This document shows, in pieces, positions 8,667 through 16,308 of a DNA stretch of 64,000 bases (the first letter of the stretch is position 1; the number at the start of each line of letters is the position of its first letter). The position numbers were made by a program, and so were the translations under genes. The notes beneath the pieces were generated by a model. That model saw nothing but the letters and a program-made list of their open reading frames with translations. It ran no database searches and was not told where the DNA came from. The stretch is from Pontibacter rufus (GTDB lineage: Bacteria > Bacteroidota > Bacteroidia > Cytophagales > Hymenobacteraceae), in contig NZ_JADQDR010000008.1 in assembly GCF_015694705.1 (NCBI RefSeq), positions 186,001-250,000 of the forward strand, written 5' to 3'.

Positions 8667-8942
8667 ATGAGCCATACTTACAAACCCGTTGCGCAGGAAT
8701 TTCGTGCCATGCTGGCAGCACTGGCAGCCCGGAAATCATACGTCCGTATTCAGTTTTTCAGCGATATCCATGAGTTTTTTACCAGGAATGCCATTGTGAA
8801 AGGCCTCTATTTTAAAGGAGAGGAAGAATACCTGGAATTACTAACGGGAGAACAGGTTCGCCTGGATCGTATTGTGCGCGTGGGCGATATACCCGCACCG
8901 GGGTACGATGACGATTATTTTAAATGCGATGTTGTAAAATAA
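8667..8942 (+). CDS. Small protein resembling Rho-binding antiterminator (Rof)
   Basis: A 91-residue protein. It has the Rof/YaeO plan: a YxP start (YKPVAQEF), a first beta strand (YVRIQFF), a loop, then EEEYLELLTGEQVRLDRIVR, where the pattern EYL-x-L-x5-RLDxI is the most family-like part. E. coli Rof binds Rho and blocks termination. The resemblance is by eye, and an unrelated Sm- or SH3-like small domain is possible. The 396-base gap before it holds the divergent gbsR promoter at its left end and nothing else clear. No Shine-Dalgarno site precedes the ATG. It appears monocistronic. Confidence 0.65.
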   Translation: MSHTYKPVAQEFRAMLAALAARKSYVRIQFFSDIHEFFTRNAIVKGLYFKGEEEYLELLTGEQVRLDRIVRVGDIPAPGYDDDYFKCDVVK

Positions 8943-9098
8943 CTGCTGCCATACCTTGCGGGCAATAAAATCAGCAATGAAATAGCACCTGGAGAGAAGG
9001 GAAGGGCTTTCCTGCTGATGTCCGGCGCAGGTACAGGATTGTTTAATTGCATCTTTTGCGCAGTTGTTTTGTTAGCCGGTTACTTATTTTATCCAGGT

Positions 9099-9131
9099 TT
9101 TGTCTCTGTCTTGAAATCAGCCGTATCTTTG
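9099..9131 (+). promoter_or_regulatory. Bacteroidota-type promoter of thioesterase gene
   Basis: TTTG at 9099-9102, then 21 bases, then TATCTTTG at 9124-9131: a close match to the TTTG / TAnnTTTG consensus. The ATG lies 52 bases after the -7 box. Confidence 0.7.
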
Positions 9132-9183
9132 CAACCGGCAAAGCTTTAAACCTGTGCCACTTTGAAACGACAAACATACCCAT

Positions 9184-9621
9184 ATGGATTTGACTTATGA
9201 ATGCAAAGTGATGTGGGCGCACCTGGACCCGAACGGACACATGCGCCACTCTACTTATGCTGACTTTGCCGCACAGGCGCGTATTGCAGTGCTTGACGAA
9301 CTGGGACTTGACCTGAAAGTATTCCAGGAACAGCACCTCGGGCCTATACTTTTCAGAGAAGAGACGGTGTACCTGCGCGAAGTAAGCGCAAATGATACGC
9401 TAACCGTAACTACAGAGTTAACCAAAAGCCGTCCGGACGGATCGAGGTGGTCTATCCGGCACAATATTTTCAGAGCGGATGGCGTAAAGGCGGCTGTGCT
9501 GAACGTAGAAGGCGCCTGGATGGATACCAAACAGCGCAAATTAACCAAATTGCCCGACCTGCTGGCTGAACATTTCGCCCGTCTGCCCAAAACAATCGAC
9601 TACGAAGAACAGGAAGGTTGA
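9184..9621 (+). CDS. Hot-dog fold acyl-CoA thioesterase (4HBT/YbgC-like)
   Basis: A 145-residue single hot-dog domain. The active-site segment HLDPNGHMRHSTYADFAAQA (about 13-32) holds Asp15, which fits the catalytic Asp of 4-hydroxybenzoyl-CoA thioesterase-type enzymes, and the conserved NGHM helix start. Later strands (TVYLREVSANDTLTV, KAAVLNVEGAWMD) fit the fold. Such enzymes hydrolyse acyl-CoA thioesters in the cytoplasm; the chain preference is unknown. A good promoter lies directly upstream, and the next 460 bases hold only repeats, so it is probably monocistronic. Confidence 0.88.
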   Translation: MDLTYECKVMWAHLDPNGHMRHSTYADFAAQARIAVLDELGLDLKVFQEQHLGPILFREETVYLREVSANDTLTVTTELTKSRPDGSRWSIRHNIFRADGVKAAVLNVEGAWMDTKQRKLTKLPDLLAEHFARLPKTIDYEEQEG

Positions 9622-9719
9622 GGCAGGCAAAGTTCCTGTATAAATCTTTCCTTTTTTCAGGCCTGTGGCAGCTCAGGCAAAGAACTGCAACCACACCGCT
9701 TTTGAGCCTGCGCTTCTGC

Positions 9720-9835
9720 CCAGACCTCACAGCGTCTTTCAGGCCTGTGAGCGTCTTGTTGGCTGCAGCGCATCATTAATCAGACACTCGCAGGAGCTGC
9801 ACGCTGAAAGATTTGAAAGGCACTGTGAGGTCTGG
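9720..9835. repeat. Inverted repeat with CCAGACCTCACAG arms
   Basis: Arms at 9720-9732 and 9823-9835 are perfect inverted copies over 13 bases, with extra complementarity inside (GCGTCTTTCA against TGAAAG). The words AGACCTC, GAGCGTCT and GAGGTCT are shared in the same order with the repeat at 11175-11253, so the two flank the restriction-modification remnant on both sides. There is no coding sequence in the 460-base gap 9622-10081. Confidence 0.6.
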
Positions 9836-9898
9836 CAAAGCACTATCCTTATTTCCGGCATCATGCAAAGCACAGGTTCAGGCAAGATCGCAAACCCT

Positions 9899-9969
9899 GC
9901 TGGTGCGAGCTTGCAGCTCGTACCTTTTTTCTGTAGATGTAAAGATACGAGCTACAAGCTCGCACCAGC
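9899..9969. repeat. Nested palindromic repeat, GCTGGTGCGAGCTTG family, copy 1
   Basis: The arm at 9899-9922 (GCTGGTGCGAGCTTG followed by CAGCTCGTA) is repeated inverted at 9946-9969 with one difference. Each arm is itself a small hairpin (CGAGCT-TGC-AGCTCG), so the element can fold as a clover. Four further copies occur at 22446, 26977, 44653 and 47505, all in gaps between genes. Confidence 0.85.
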
Positions 9970-10081
9970 GGGAGCTACATCCCTTGCACCAGCGGGGCCA
10001 ATAACCACCCCAAACATTTCTGATTTCTAATTCAGAATTTCTGCTCTCTAAATCCTATCTTGCTGTAGAAACAAACCACTC

Positions 10082-10876
10082 ATGCAGCACCATCACCCTC
10101 TTAGCCCGCGCCAGGCACTCAACAAAGCTTACGTACGCCTCAAAACTGCCCGCTCCGACATGGAAAGGTTTAAGCTGGCGCTGCGCACGCTGCTGGACAG
10201 CATCAACCTGAGCGAGAGCGAGGAGCACGCCAAAAATCATTTGCGCGATTTTCTGAAAAGCAGCTTTTACGACAAGTATGGCGTGAACACCAAAGGCAAA
10301 ACCGACCTGGTGATACATACCGGCAGCAGCACCAAAAGCAATGCCGGCGTGCTGCTGGAAGTAAAGCGGCCCGGCAACAAAGCCGACATGCCCACCACGG
10401 GCAACCTGAACAGCAAGGCCATGCACGAACTGCTGCTCTATTACCTGCGCGAGCGCGAAGAACATAAAAATTCCGATCTGAAGCACCTGGTGGTTACCAG
10501 CGTGTATGAGTGGTTTGTGTTTGATGCCCTGGAGTTCGACCGGCTGTTTTACCGCAACGCGCAGCTGCGAAAGGATTTTACCGGCTGGGCACAGGGCCGC
10601 AAAGCAGGCAGCAGCACCGACTTTTTCTACATGGAGATAGCGGCGCCTGCGCTGGCTTCGCTGTCTGAAAGTATCACTTTCACGCATTTTGACCTCAGGG
10701 ATTTTGAGAAGCCGCTGCGCAACTCGGATCTCAAAGACGATGTGAAACTGGCGGCGCTCTACAAAGTGCTGTCGCCGGCGCACCTGCTCAAAGAGTTTTC
10801 TTCTATAAAGCATGTAGAAGAAGGCGGCAGCCCGGTTTGCTATGCTCACTTAAAAGGTTTTAGAGAAGGATTTTAG
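10082..10876 (+). CDS. N-terminal nuclease part of a type IIG restriction-modification protein (broken gene)
   Basis: These 264 residues match only the start of Eco57I/DUF7149-type enzymes, which normally exceed 900 residues and join nuclease, adenine methylase and target-recognition domains. Visible are LSPRQALNKAYVRLK at the N-terminus and a PD-(D/E)XK site: KGKTDLVIH (Asp75) and LLEVKRP (Glu93, Lys95). The NPPY-type methylase motif and the rest are absent: the frame stops at 10876 and a piece of the C-terminal tail follows at once in another frame (10864-11130). A large internal deletion is the simplest reading. The remaining domain keeps its catalytic residues, so it could still be made, but a nuclease with no matching methylase would be harmful unless it is inactive. 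The initial codons after MQHHHP fit the family start. Confidence 0.8.
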   Translation: MQHHHPLSPRQALNKAYVRLKTARSDMERFKLALRTLLDSINLSESEEHAKNHLRDFLKSSFYDKYGVNTKGKTDLVIHTGSSTKSNAGVLLEVKRPGNKADMPTTGNLNSKAMHELLLYYLREREEHKNSDLKHLVVTSVYEWFVFDALEFDRLFYRNAQLRKDFTGWAQGRKAGSSTDFFYMEIAAPALASLSESITFTHFDLRDFEKPLRNSDLKDDVKLAALYKVLSPAHLLKEFSSIKHVEEGGSPVCYAHLKGFREGF

Positions 10877-11130
10877 AGCTTAATTCCTTCTGTACGGCTA
10901 TAGATTTAACAACTCCCATCGCCACCGCCGACGAAGAAACGGAAGCAAGTATAACGGCGTTGGTGGAGCAAATCCTAAGTATAAAACAAGCCGATGCGGC
11001 AACGGATACGTCGGGGTTGGAGGCGGAAATAGATGTGCTGGTGTACCGCTTATATAATCTCACCTACGACGAAGTGCTGCTGGTGGAGCCCGGTTTTAGT
11101 ATGCCCTGCGAGGCGTATGAAGCGTTGTAA
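10864..11130 (+). pseudogene. C-terminal remnant of the same type IIG restriction-modification gene
   Basis: In the frame ending with TAA at 11128-11130 the translation runs from LELNSFCTAIDL through ITALVEQILSIKQADAATD to LEAEIDVLVYRLYNLTYDEV and ends CEAYEAL. The pattern EIDxLVYxLYxLTxxE is the typical tail of type IIG and Eco57I-like methylases. The frame differs from that of the upstream nuclease fragment and has no start codon of its own, so it is a fossil. About 2 kb or more of methylase and recognition sequence must have been lost between the two pieces; the exact amount cannot be measured from this window. Confidence 0.8.
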
Positions 11131-11174
11131 CAAATACCTCGTGGTATTAGCCGGAAGACTTAGCCGTTGCGCCG

Positions 11175-11253
11175 AAGACCTCGCGGTATGCGCAGCTCCC
11201 GCGAGCGTCTGGGCAAACCGATACGGAAACTGATGCGCATACCGCGAGGTCTT
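11175..11253. repeat. Inverted repeat with 20-base perfect arms (AAGACCTCGCGG type)
   Basis: Arms 11175-11194 and 11234-11253 are perfect inverted copies of 20 bases around a 39-base centre that holds GCGAGCGTCT. A diverged partial copy (ACCTCGTGGTATTAG) begins at about 11136. Related words occur in the repeat at 9720-9835, on the other side of the restriction-modification remnant. Confidence 0.7.
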
Positions 11254-11321
11254 ACCCTTTACAGATATTTATATTATATGCACCAGCATATAGCTTTTTC
11301 ATCCATTAAAGCATTTCGCCA

Positions 11322-11765
11322 TTGACAGATTCCAACAAAAGAAGGCTGCCGAAGCAGCACCTTCATAAAAAAGTTATTTTCCGGCTCCGCATGTTGCTGG
11401 TTATCCTGCTGGTCATGTGCGGTATCGTGGTGTATGATATCGTTACGGGTGTGCTGGGATGGATGCTGGCTCTGGCCGGCATTGCCGCCGGTGTGGTGCT
11501 GGGCTATGTGGTGGGGTATCTGTCGGATGTGCGCTGGCACGAAGAAACCAGCAAGGTAATAGCCCGCATGGATAAAGTTGGCGGCATTACGCTGGGGCTG
11601 TACATGGTGTTCTCCTTTTCCCGCCGCTGGATTTTTGGCCACTGGATACACGGTCCGGCGTTAACTGCTTTCAGCTTTAGCATCGTACTTGGCACCATGT
11701 TAGGCCGCTTTCTGAGCACCAGAAGTAAAGTGGTCCGGATACTGAAAGAAGAAGGGCTGTTTTAG
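11322..11765 (+). CDS. Small membrane protein of unknown function
   Basis: A 147-residue protein with about four transmembrane helices: MLLVILLVMCGIVVYDIV, MLALAGIAAGVVLGYVVGYL, ITLGLYMVFSF and a C-terminal hydrophobic stretch TAFSFSIVLGTMLGRFL. A short basic N-terminus (RRLPKQHLHKK) precedes the first helix, and the C-terminus is basic and cytoplasmic in prediction. The start is taken as TTG at 11322, because the next ATG lies at the first helix and a stop lies five codons upstream. I do not recognise the family. A strong palindromic terminator follows. It may be transcribed alone. Confidence 0.7.
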   Translation: MTDSNKRRLPKQHLHKKVIFRLRMLLVILLVMCGIVVYDIVTGVLGWMLALAGIAAGVVLGYVVGYLSDVRWHEETSKVIARMDKVGGITLGLYMVFSFSRRWIFGHWIHGPALTAFSFSIVLGTMLGRFLSTRSKVVRILKEEGLF

Positions 11766-11828
11766 CCCAGCCACGCGGTGCGCACGCTGCGAGGTATCTT
11801 TATTTTTATGGTGAACTGGAATACAAGA

Positions 11829-11890
11829 CGAAATTAAAAAGCGAAAGCTGCTTTATCGTACGATAAAGCAGCTTTCGCTTTTTAATTTCG
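11829..11890. terminator. 62-base perfect palindrome, bidirectional terminator
   Basis: Every base from 11829 to 11890 pairs around a centre between 11859 and 11860, giving a 31-pair stem with no loop in the DNA. The stem contains AAAGCTGCTTTATCGT and ends in A/T tracts on both sides. It lies between the convergent membrane-protein and esterase genes, so it can stop both transcripts. Such a long perfect palindrome is unusual for a terminator. Confidence 0.85.
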
Positions 11891-11904
11891 GTGAAGCTGC
11901 AGGT

Positions 11905-13083
11905 TTAGTCTTTAAATGATTCTTTCAATCGCACGGCGGCAAATTTCTGCGCATCTTCGGCCTGCTCCAGCAAAGCGTTCATGCCAAAGAACTCATGCGT
12001 TACGCCTATGTATACTTTTCGCTCTACGGATACACCGGCCTCGTCTAGTTTATCGGCCAGCACGGCGCCTTCGTAGCGCAAGGGGTCTATTTCGGCGTTG
12101 ATGATGGTTGTTTCCGGCAGCCCGCTCAGATCAGCGTGGATCAACGAAATCAGTGGGTTTGTTTCTGTCTGCCAGTCAGGCTTATATAAGTCGAAGAACC
12201 ACTTCATCAAGGGCTTGTTCAGGAACAAAGACTCCACATACATGTCGTACGTAGGCGACTCGATATCGCCATCTGCAATAGGGTATACCGACAGAATATG
12301 CACCGGAAGCGCTACGCCACGTTCTTTTGCCATCAGCGCCACGGCCACCGACAGGTTACCTCCGGCACTTTCGCCGGCAGTGGCTACTTTATCAGGGTTT
12401 CCGTTTATCTCTGCGGTGTGTTCGCGTACCCATTTGTAAGCCGCAAAGGCATCTTCATGCGCGGCCGGGAACATATGCTCCGGCGCCTGGCGGTAAGCCA
12501 CCGAAACCACGATAGCGCCTGTTTTCTCTGCCAATGCACTGGCCGATGGCTCATAGGTATTCAGGTTGGCGATAACCCAACCGCCGCCATGGTAATACAC
12601 AATTACAGGAAAAGGGCCTGTGCCGTTGTTTGGTGTGTAGGTACGCACCAAAAGCCCTGCGTCTGTGCCATTCGGTATCGTCATATTTTTGACGGATACA
12701 TTGGCAGACTTCGGACTGATGTGGTTTTTATTCAGTAAATCGACCAATGCCGTATGGAAATTAGGTTCTTCCCGCGCCTGGGGTGCCGTCAGCATCGGAT
12801 AAGGGGTTACATTATAGCTCTGGAACTGCTCGATAACGGCCAACATCTGCGGGTCTATATTCGGAGCCCACTCCGGATTTGGCCCCTTCGGTTTGATTTT
12901 GTCGGCTTTGGCTGTTGTGTCTTTGTCAGGTATGATTTCTCCCAAACCCGGAATCTCATCGCAACTGAGCAGAAAGCAAGCCATAAATAAAACAGTTAAA
13001 AGCCTGCCGCTTTTTAGCATCTGTTTTTGAAGTGTGGCGGCATCAGGCATGCCTTTCATCTTTGGTATCAGATTGTTTTTCAT
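11905..13083 (-). CDS. Lipoprotein alpha/beta hydrolase, hormone-sensitive-lipase family esterase
   Basis: A 392-residue esterase. Motifs of the HSL (family IV) esterases are clear: HGGGW (165-169) for the oxyanion hole, GESAGG with Ser239 as nucleophile, EIDPLR with Asp333 and VTHEFFGM with His363. These enzymes hydrolyse short-chain carboxyl esters. The signal peptide ends in the lipobox FLLSC (Cys41), followed by DEIPG, so it is a lipoprotein. The start at 13083 gives an unusually long pre-signal region; the ATG at 13020 (MLKSGRLL) would give a normal one. It stands alone between a terminator and a long empty gap. Confidence 0.9.
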   Translation of the reverse strand: MKNNLIPKMKGMPDAATLQKQMLKSGRLLTVLFMACFLLSCDEIPGLGEIIPDKDTTAKADKIKPKGPNPEWAPNIDPQMLAVIEQFQSYNVTPYPMLTAPQAREEPNFHTALVDLLNKNHISPKSANVSVKNMTIPNGTDAGLLVRTYTPNNGTGPFPVIVYYHGGGWVIANLNTYEPSASALAEKTGAIVVSVAYRQAPEHMFPAAHEDAFAAYKWVREHTAEINGNPDKVATAGESAGGNLSVAVALMAKERGVALPVHILSVYPIADGDIESPTYDMYVESLFLNKPLMKWFFDLYKPDWQTETNPLISLIHADLSGLPETTIINAEIDPLRYEGAVLADKLDEAGVSVERKVYIGVTHEFFGMNALLEQAEDAQKFAAVRLKESFKD

Positions 13084-13633
13084 AATTAAAATTTAGTTTA
13101 TAAATAAAAAAGTATAACAAACAGGCTATCAGGCACATATACGCAGCCACCTGAAAAACAGGCAGGCGCAGGAAAATGCACCAGCAACAATGGTTATTTA
13201 AATAATAGTAAAATTTAAGGCATATAGCCTTGCAACAGAGCGAGTGTAATGCGTAGAGCAGTAAGAGCGTTGTAAGTATAACAAAAAGGAAATAGCGCTA
13301 TTTCTTTTCTGTTATGTCTTGTACGATACAACAGCACGTTTGTTTGTAAATCATGCTAGTTGATCGCGATTTTATTCTACTTCATTAGCGGTAAAATTGT
13401 TTCCCGGCTTTTATGCCATCAGCATAAGTTTTATAAGTCTTTGTGGCTCAGGCGCACGTTTATTTACAAACTGCGGACACAGGTATTGCGCGATATTTGT
13501 ATAATTAACGTTCGATATCGTATCAATTCGATTCGGCATAAGTATACCTAAGCGCTTTTTTCCTGTAAGCATGAAAACCAAGGCCCGGCCTGTTTGATAT
13601 TTTTGATGGAAGGGTGCAACGGAGGTTAAAAGC
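13084..13633. other. Non-coding gap without recognised features
   Basis: About 550 bases, AT-rich near 13100-13560, upstream of the esterase and downstream of the cold-shock gene. Short open frames on both strands have no family resemblance. Several AAGTATA words are present. The esterase promoter must lie here, but I see no clear TTTG / TAnnTTTG pair. Confidence 0.5.
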
Positions 13634-13666
13634 AAAAAAGCCCTGCACAAGGTGCAGGGCTTTTTT
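13634..13666 (-). terminator. Terminator of the cold-shock gene
   Basis: A 15-base perfect stem (AAAAAAGCCCTGCAC at 13634-13648 and its complement at 13652-13666) with a 3-base loop and T tract on either strand. It lies 28 bases after the stop codon of the cold-shock gene on the minus strand. Confidence 0.88.
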
Positions 13667-13694
13667 GTTAATGGCTTCTATGGTATGTTTAAAG

Positions 13695-13886
13695 CTAAAC
13701 GCGCTTTACATTCACAGCGTTAAGCCCTCTTTTTCCTTCTTTGAGTTCATAGGTTACTTCGTCGTTCTCTCTGATTTCATCAACCAGACCTGTAACGTGC
13801 ACAAAGTATTCCTGATTAGTGCTTTCGTCTTTGATAAACCCGAATCCTTTCGAGTCATTGAAAAATTTTACTGTTCCCTTATTCAT
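13695..13886 (-). CDS. Cold-shock domain protein (CspA family)
   Basis: A 63-residue OB-fold RNA/DNA-binding protein. RNP1 is seen in KGFGFIKDE and RNP2 in QEYFVHVTGL, where the usual FVHxS is FVHVT; the start NKGTVKFFNDSKGFGF is classic. Such proteins melt RNA structure in cold or slow growth. The gap upstream (13887-14175) is AT-rich and could form a long 5' leader, as is usual for cold-shock mRNAs, though I see no specific motif. It is monocistronic with a clear terminator. Confidence 0.93.
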   Translation of the reverse strand: MNKGTVKFFNDSKGFGFIKDESTNQEYFVHVTGLVDEIRENDEVTYELKEGKRGLNAVNVKRV

Positions 13887-14175
13887 AATAAATGTTTGTT
13901 ATGACCTTATGACGCTAATCTAGGTATAAATGTTCATTTTGCATGAATAAACTTTATCTTTTTTTATAAAACATATCCAGAACGGCTGAAAGGCACAATT
14001 TATTTTCAGAAGGTATGTTTTTTATTCGGAAATTGTCGCAGATACGTGCATGCTTCCAAAAATGCCGGTTTCAGGTATAAACAGAGCAGGATAGCCACTG
14101 TTTCTACTCTGAGTAAGTAAAAGCAATAGCTATCCTGTTCTAAATAGTCACTTTAGATGTTATGTTGGCTCAAAA

Positions 14176-14997
14176 TTAAGACACTAAAAAAATCTTTACA
14201 ATATCTACAACAGCCTGTTTCGACAAGGGCTCATCCCATGCTTCCTTTACTGCATTAGCCGATATTTGTGTTACTTTTGTAACATTCACCCCAGCATGTG
14301 TGGTGTTCTCCTCGCCTGCATAAACAGGCATGCTGGCATCCATAAACTCGTAGCCAAGTCCTTCTATGCCATCTACTTCAGAAATCCATCCTTTTTCACC
14401 GCGCATGCGCCGTATCTGTGCGGCATGCCGTGCCTCCACGGAGTGAATCTGAAGCGCTACTGTTAGCAGGGCATCATTGTCCATCAGGTTCGGGGCCTGG
14501 CCTTTATAGGCTCTCACGCCTGTGTCCTCAAAGGCCTGCGACAAGGCCATAAACAGGTCGTAATACTCAAACGGGCTGGGTAAGCGTCCCTCAGCTGTGA
14601 AATCAAATTTGCCCGGCACGTCCTCCAGGTTGCCTCCTAATGATTGGATGGTTGTTTCCAGTATTTCAACGTGGGCTTTTTCATGATCCCGAATAGCTTT
14701 GAAAATATTCATGTCTTCCTGTGCAATTACCCCTGAACTCAAGCCCTTCTCGTAGAACTTATACTCCAGCCGCTCCAGGGTTAAGGCAAATTTAAGCACG
14801 TCCATCACTTCGCTTGTGCCGGCAAAGGCCATAACAGGCATAGCGGTAAAAGCAGCTAAAGGCAGCGAAGCCAGTGCAGCGTTTTTAGCGAAGCCGCCCA
14901 TTTTTCTAAATACTTCTTTTCTGGACATGTAGATGTCCTGTTGTTCCTCTGATTTATTGTCTAGATTGAAAGAATCAAACAGTTTTATAATATTCAT
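14176..14997 (-). CDS. Ferritin-like domain protein with Tat-type signal (paralogue B)
   Basis: A 273-residue four-helix-bundle protein. Metal-ligand patterns are LERLEYKFYEKG, IRDHEKAHVEIL, AFEDTGVRAYKG and HSVEARHAAQIRRM, which give the E, ExxH, E, ExxH set of ferritin-like diiron proteins and of plant desiccation protein PCC13-62 relatives. The N-terminal segment MSRKEVFRKMGGFAKNA followed by a hydrophobic stretch ending in VMAFAG looks like a Tat signal in the RK form. The start at 14997 is preferred to the inner ATG at 14928 because a strong Shine-Dalgarno lies just upstream and the paralogue has a similar N-terminal extension. It follows the paralogue by 17 bases, so the two form an operon. 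Protection against iron or oxidative stress outside the cytoplasm is inferred. Confidence 0.88.
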   Translation of the reverse strand: MNIIKLFDSFNLDNKSEEQQDIYMSRKEVFRKMGGFAKNAALASLPLAAFTAMPVMAFAGTSEVMDVLKFALTLERLEYKFYEKGLSSGVIAQEDMNIFKAIRDHEKAHVEILETTIQSLGGNLEDVPGKFDFTAEGRLPSPFEYYDLFMALSQAFEDTGVRAYKGQAPNLMDNDALLTVALQIHSVEARHAAQIRRMRGEKGWISEVDGIEGLGYEFMDASMPVYAGEENTTHAGVNVTKVTQISANAVKEAWDEPLSKQAVVDIVKIFLVS

Positions 14998-15003
14998 GAT
15001 TAG

Positions 15004-15012
15004 TCCTCCTCC
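15004..15012 (-). promoter_or_regulatory. Strong Shine-Dalgarno of ferritin-like paralogue B
   Basis: GGAGGAGGA on the minus strand lies 6 bases before the ATG at 14997, inside the 17-base gap between the two ferritin-like genes. Such sites are rare in this phylum and decide for the longer start. Confidence 0.75.
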
Positions 15013-15014
15013 GG

Positions 15015-15728
15015 TTAAGCTGTGGGTAAGTTACTTGCGTCAATTTTTGTCACGATGAAAGGGCCTGCCGCTTTCAGCACCTCTGAAGGCATGAAAGCGC
15101 GGTCAAGTCCGCCATTCAAAAAGTCCGCGAAAGCCCCACCAGGGTTAATCAGGTTCATAATAGCCGCAGCATGGCGTGCCTCTACTGATACTATTTTGCC
15201 GGCTACAACCAGGATATCAGGGTTCTGTATCAATTTTCCGGCTCCGTTATAAGCAGCCACACCCAGGTCCTCAAATGTTTTGGCAGTGGCGAGCACGCTT
15301 TCTTTGTTGCCGAAATCAACCGAGCTGAAATCGAATTCTAACTCGCCGATAGCTTTCTTGCCCAAGGCAGCTTTGTAAAAGTCACGGTGCGCCACCTCGT
15401 GCTTGCGCACATCATCCAGCACTCCTATATCTTCGTAAGAAGCGCCACTGAAAAAGCCAGTCAGTGCCACTTTGGTATAAAAGGCTGCTTCCAGTTGCTC
15501 CAAGGCATAAGCATAATTCAGGATACCGGTATCCCCGCTTCCCAGGTCCACCATACCTGGTTTGGGATCCTTTGGTGGAAGGTAATCATCAATCAGTTCG
15601 CAGCCGGATAAAAAGATGGCAGAGGTAGCTAGGGCTGCTCCGCCATACTTGATAAAGGATCTGCGGGATTTGTTCAGCTCCTCTTCTGGATTTAAACCCT
15701 TTTCTCTGAAATAGTTGATTTTTGACAT
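15015..15728 (-). CDS. Ferritin-like domain protein, Tat lipoprotein (paralogue A)
   Basis: A 237-residue protein with the Tat motif SRRSFIKYGGAA at about 21-32, followed by a hydrophobic stretch and a lipobox FLSGC, so it should be exported folded and then lipidated. The mature part has the diiron pattern LEQLEAAFYTKVA, VRKHEVAHRDFY, TFEDLGVAAYNG and VSVEARHAAAI, like its neighbour. Members of this family are known from desiccation and stress responses; a metal-dependent oxidase or peroxide-removing role is possible but not shown. AGGAGA lies 6 bases before the ATG. It is the first gene of a two-gene operon. Confidence 0.9.
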   Translation of the reverse strand: MSKINYFREKGLNPEEELNKSRRSFIKYGGAALATSAIFLSGCELIDDYLPPKDPKPGMVDLGSGDTGILNYAYALEQLEAAFYTKVALTGFFSGASYEDIGVLDDVRKHEVAHRDFYKAALGKKAIGELEFDFSSVDFGNKESVLATAKTFEDLGVAAYNGAGKLIQNPDILVVAGKIVSVEARHAAAIMNLINPGGAFADFLNGGLDRAFMPSEVLKAAGPFIVTKIDASNLPTA

Positions 15729-16308
15729 AATAAATCTCCTGTTTATATTTAAAAAAACACTTTTAATTCTTTTGGAAACTTTACTAATTAATCTGATCTA
15801 TAAAAAGCGGTTTGCGATAGTGCTTTTTATATAACTAAAACAGAGTGGGGTAGATAGAAAAAATAGCGCGATATAGTAGAAAAATTCTACGGGACAAATA
15901 AAAATTTAGTTCATTTAATTATGACTTTTTTACAAATGAATTAAAATAAGTGTATGAAAGGGTAGAAAATGCGGGTAAAGGGTTCTGACTTAAGAGAGGG
16001 ATTTTCCGATAGTTGCACTTTTATTTATGTTCGACGCTTTAACAAGCTGCTGCATCCCTTCTTTCAGGAGTATGCTGCCCATGATAAAATAAGGATAGAA
16101 AGATTATGAATTCAGGGCTCCTGTACAAGACTTCTGTCACTGCTATAAATCCGCAGTCTGATACGAGCCAGATTTGAAAACGAGGAAACATCGTTGTGGA
16201 GGGTAGATGTCCGGGGCAGCACTATGCACTGGCCTTGTTTGGGAAGGGCCAACTATGCGTTATGCCTGCGCGTTAAAGAGAGCAATGTGATTTAATGATG
16301 CTTTTCTG
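15729..16308. other. Divergent intergenic region with palindrome at 15799-15831
   Basis: This 580-base gap holds the upstream region of the ferritin-like operon on one side and of the CDF transporter on the other. The part nearest the ferritin genes is very AT-rich and has an inverted repeat TATAAAAAGC (15799-15808) / GCTTTTTATA (15822-15831) about 75 bases from the start codon, a possible operator. I see no coding region in 15900-16300. Confidence 0.45.
15735..15740 (-). promoter_or_regulatory. Shine-Dalgarno of ferritin-like paralogue A
   Basis: AGGAGA on the minus strand, 6 bases before the ATG at 15728. Together with the sites before 14997, 19360 and 50946 it marks a group of stress-type genes with canonical ribosome binding sites. 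Confidence 0.6.

Noticed and set aside
10055..10849. A 264-codon open frame on the - strand over the nuclease fragment
   Set aside because: The + strand frame matches type IIG enzymes with a PD-(D/E)XK site; the minus frame has no resemblance to any family.
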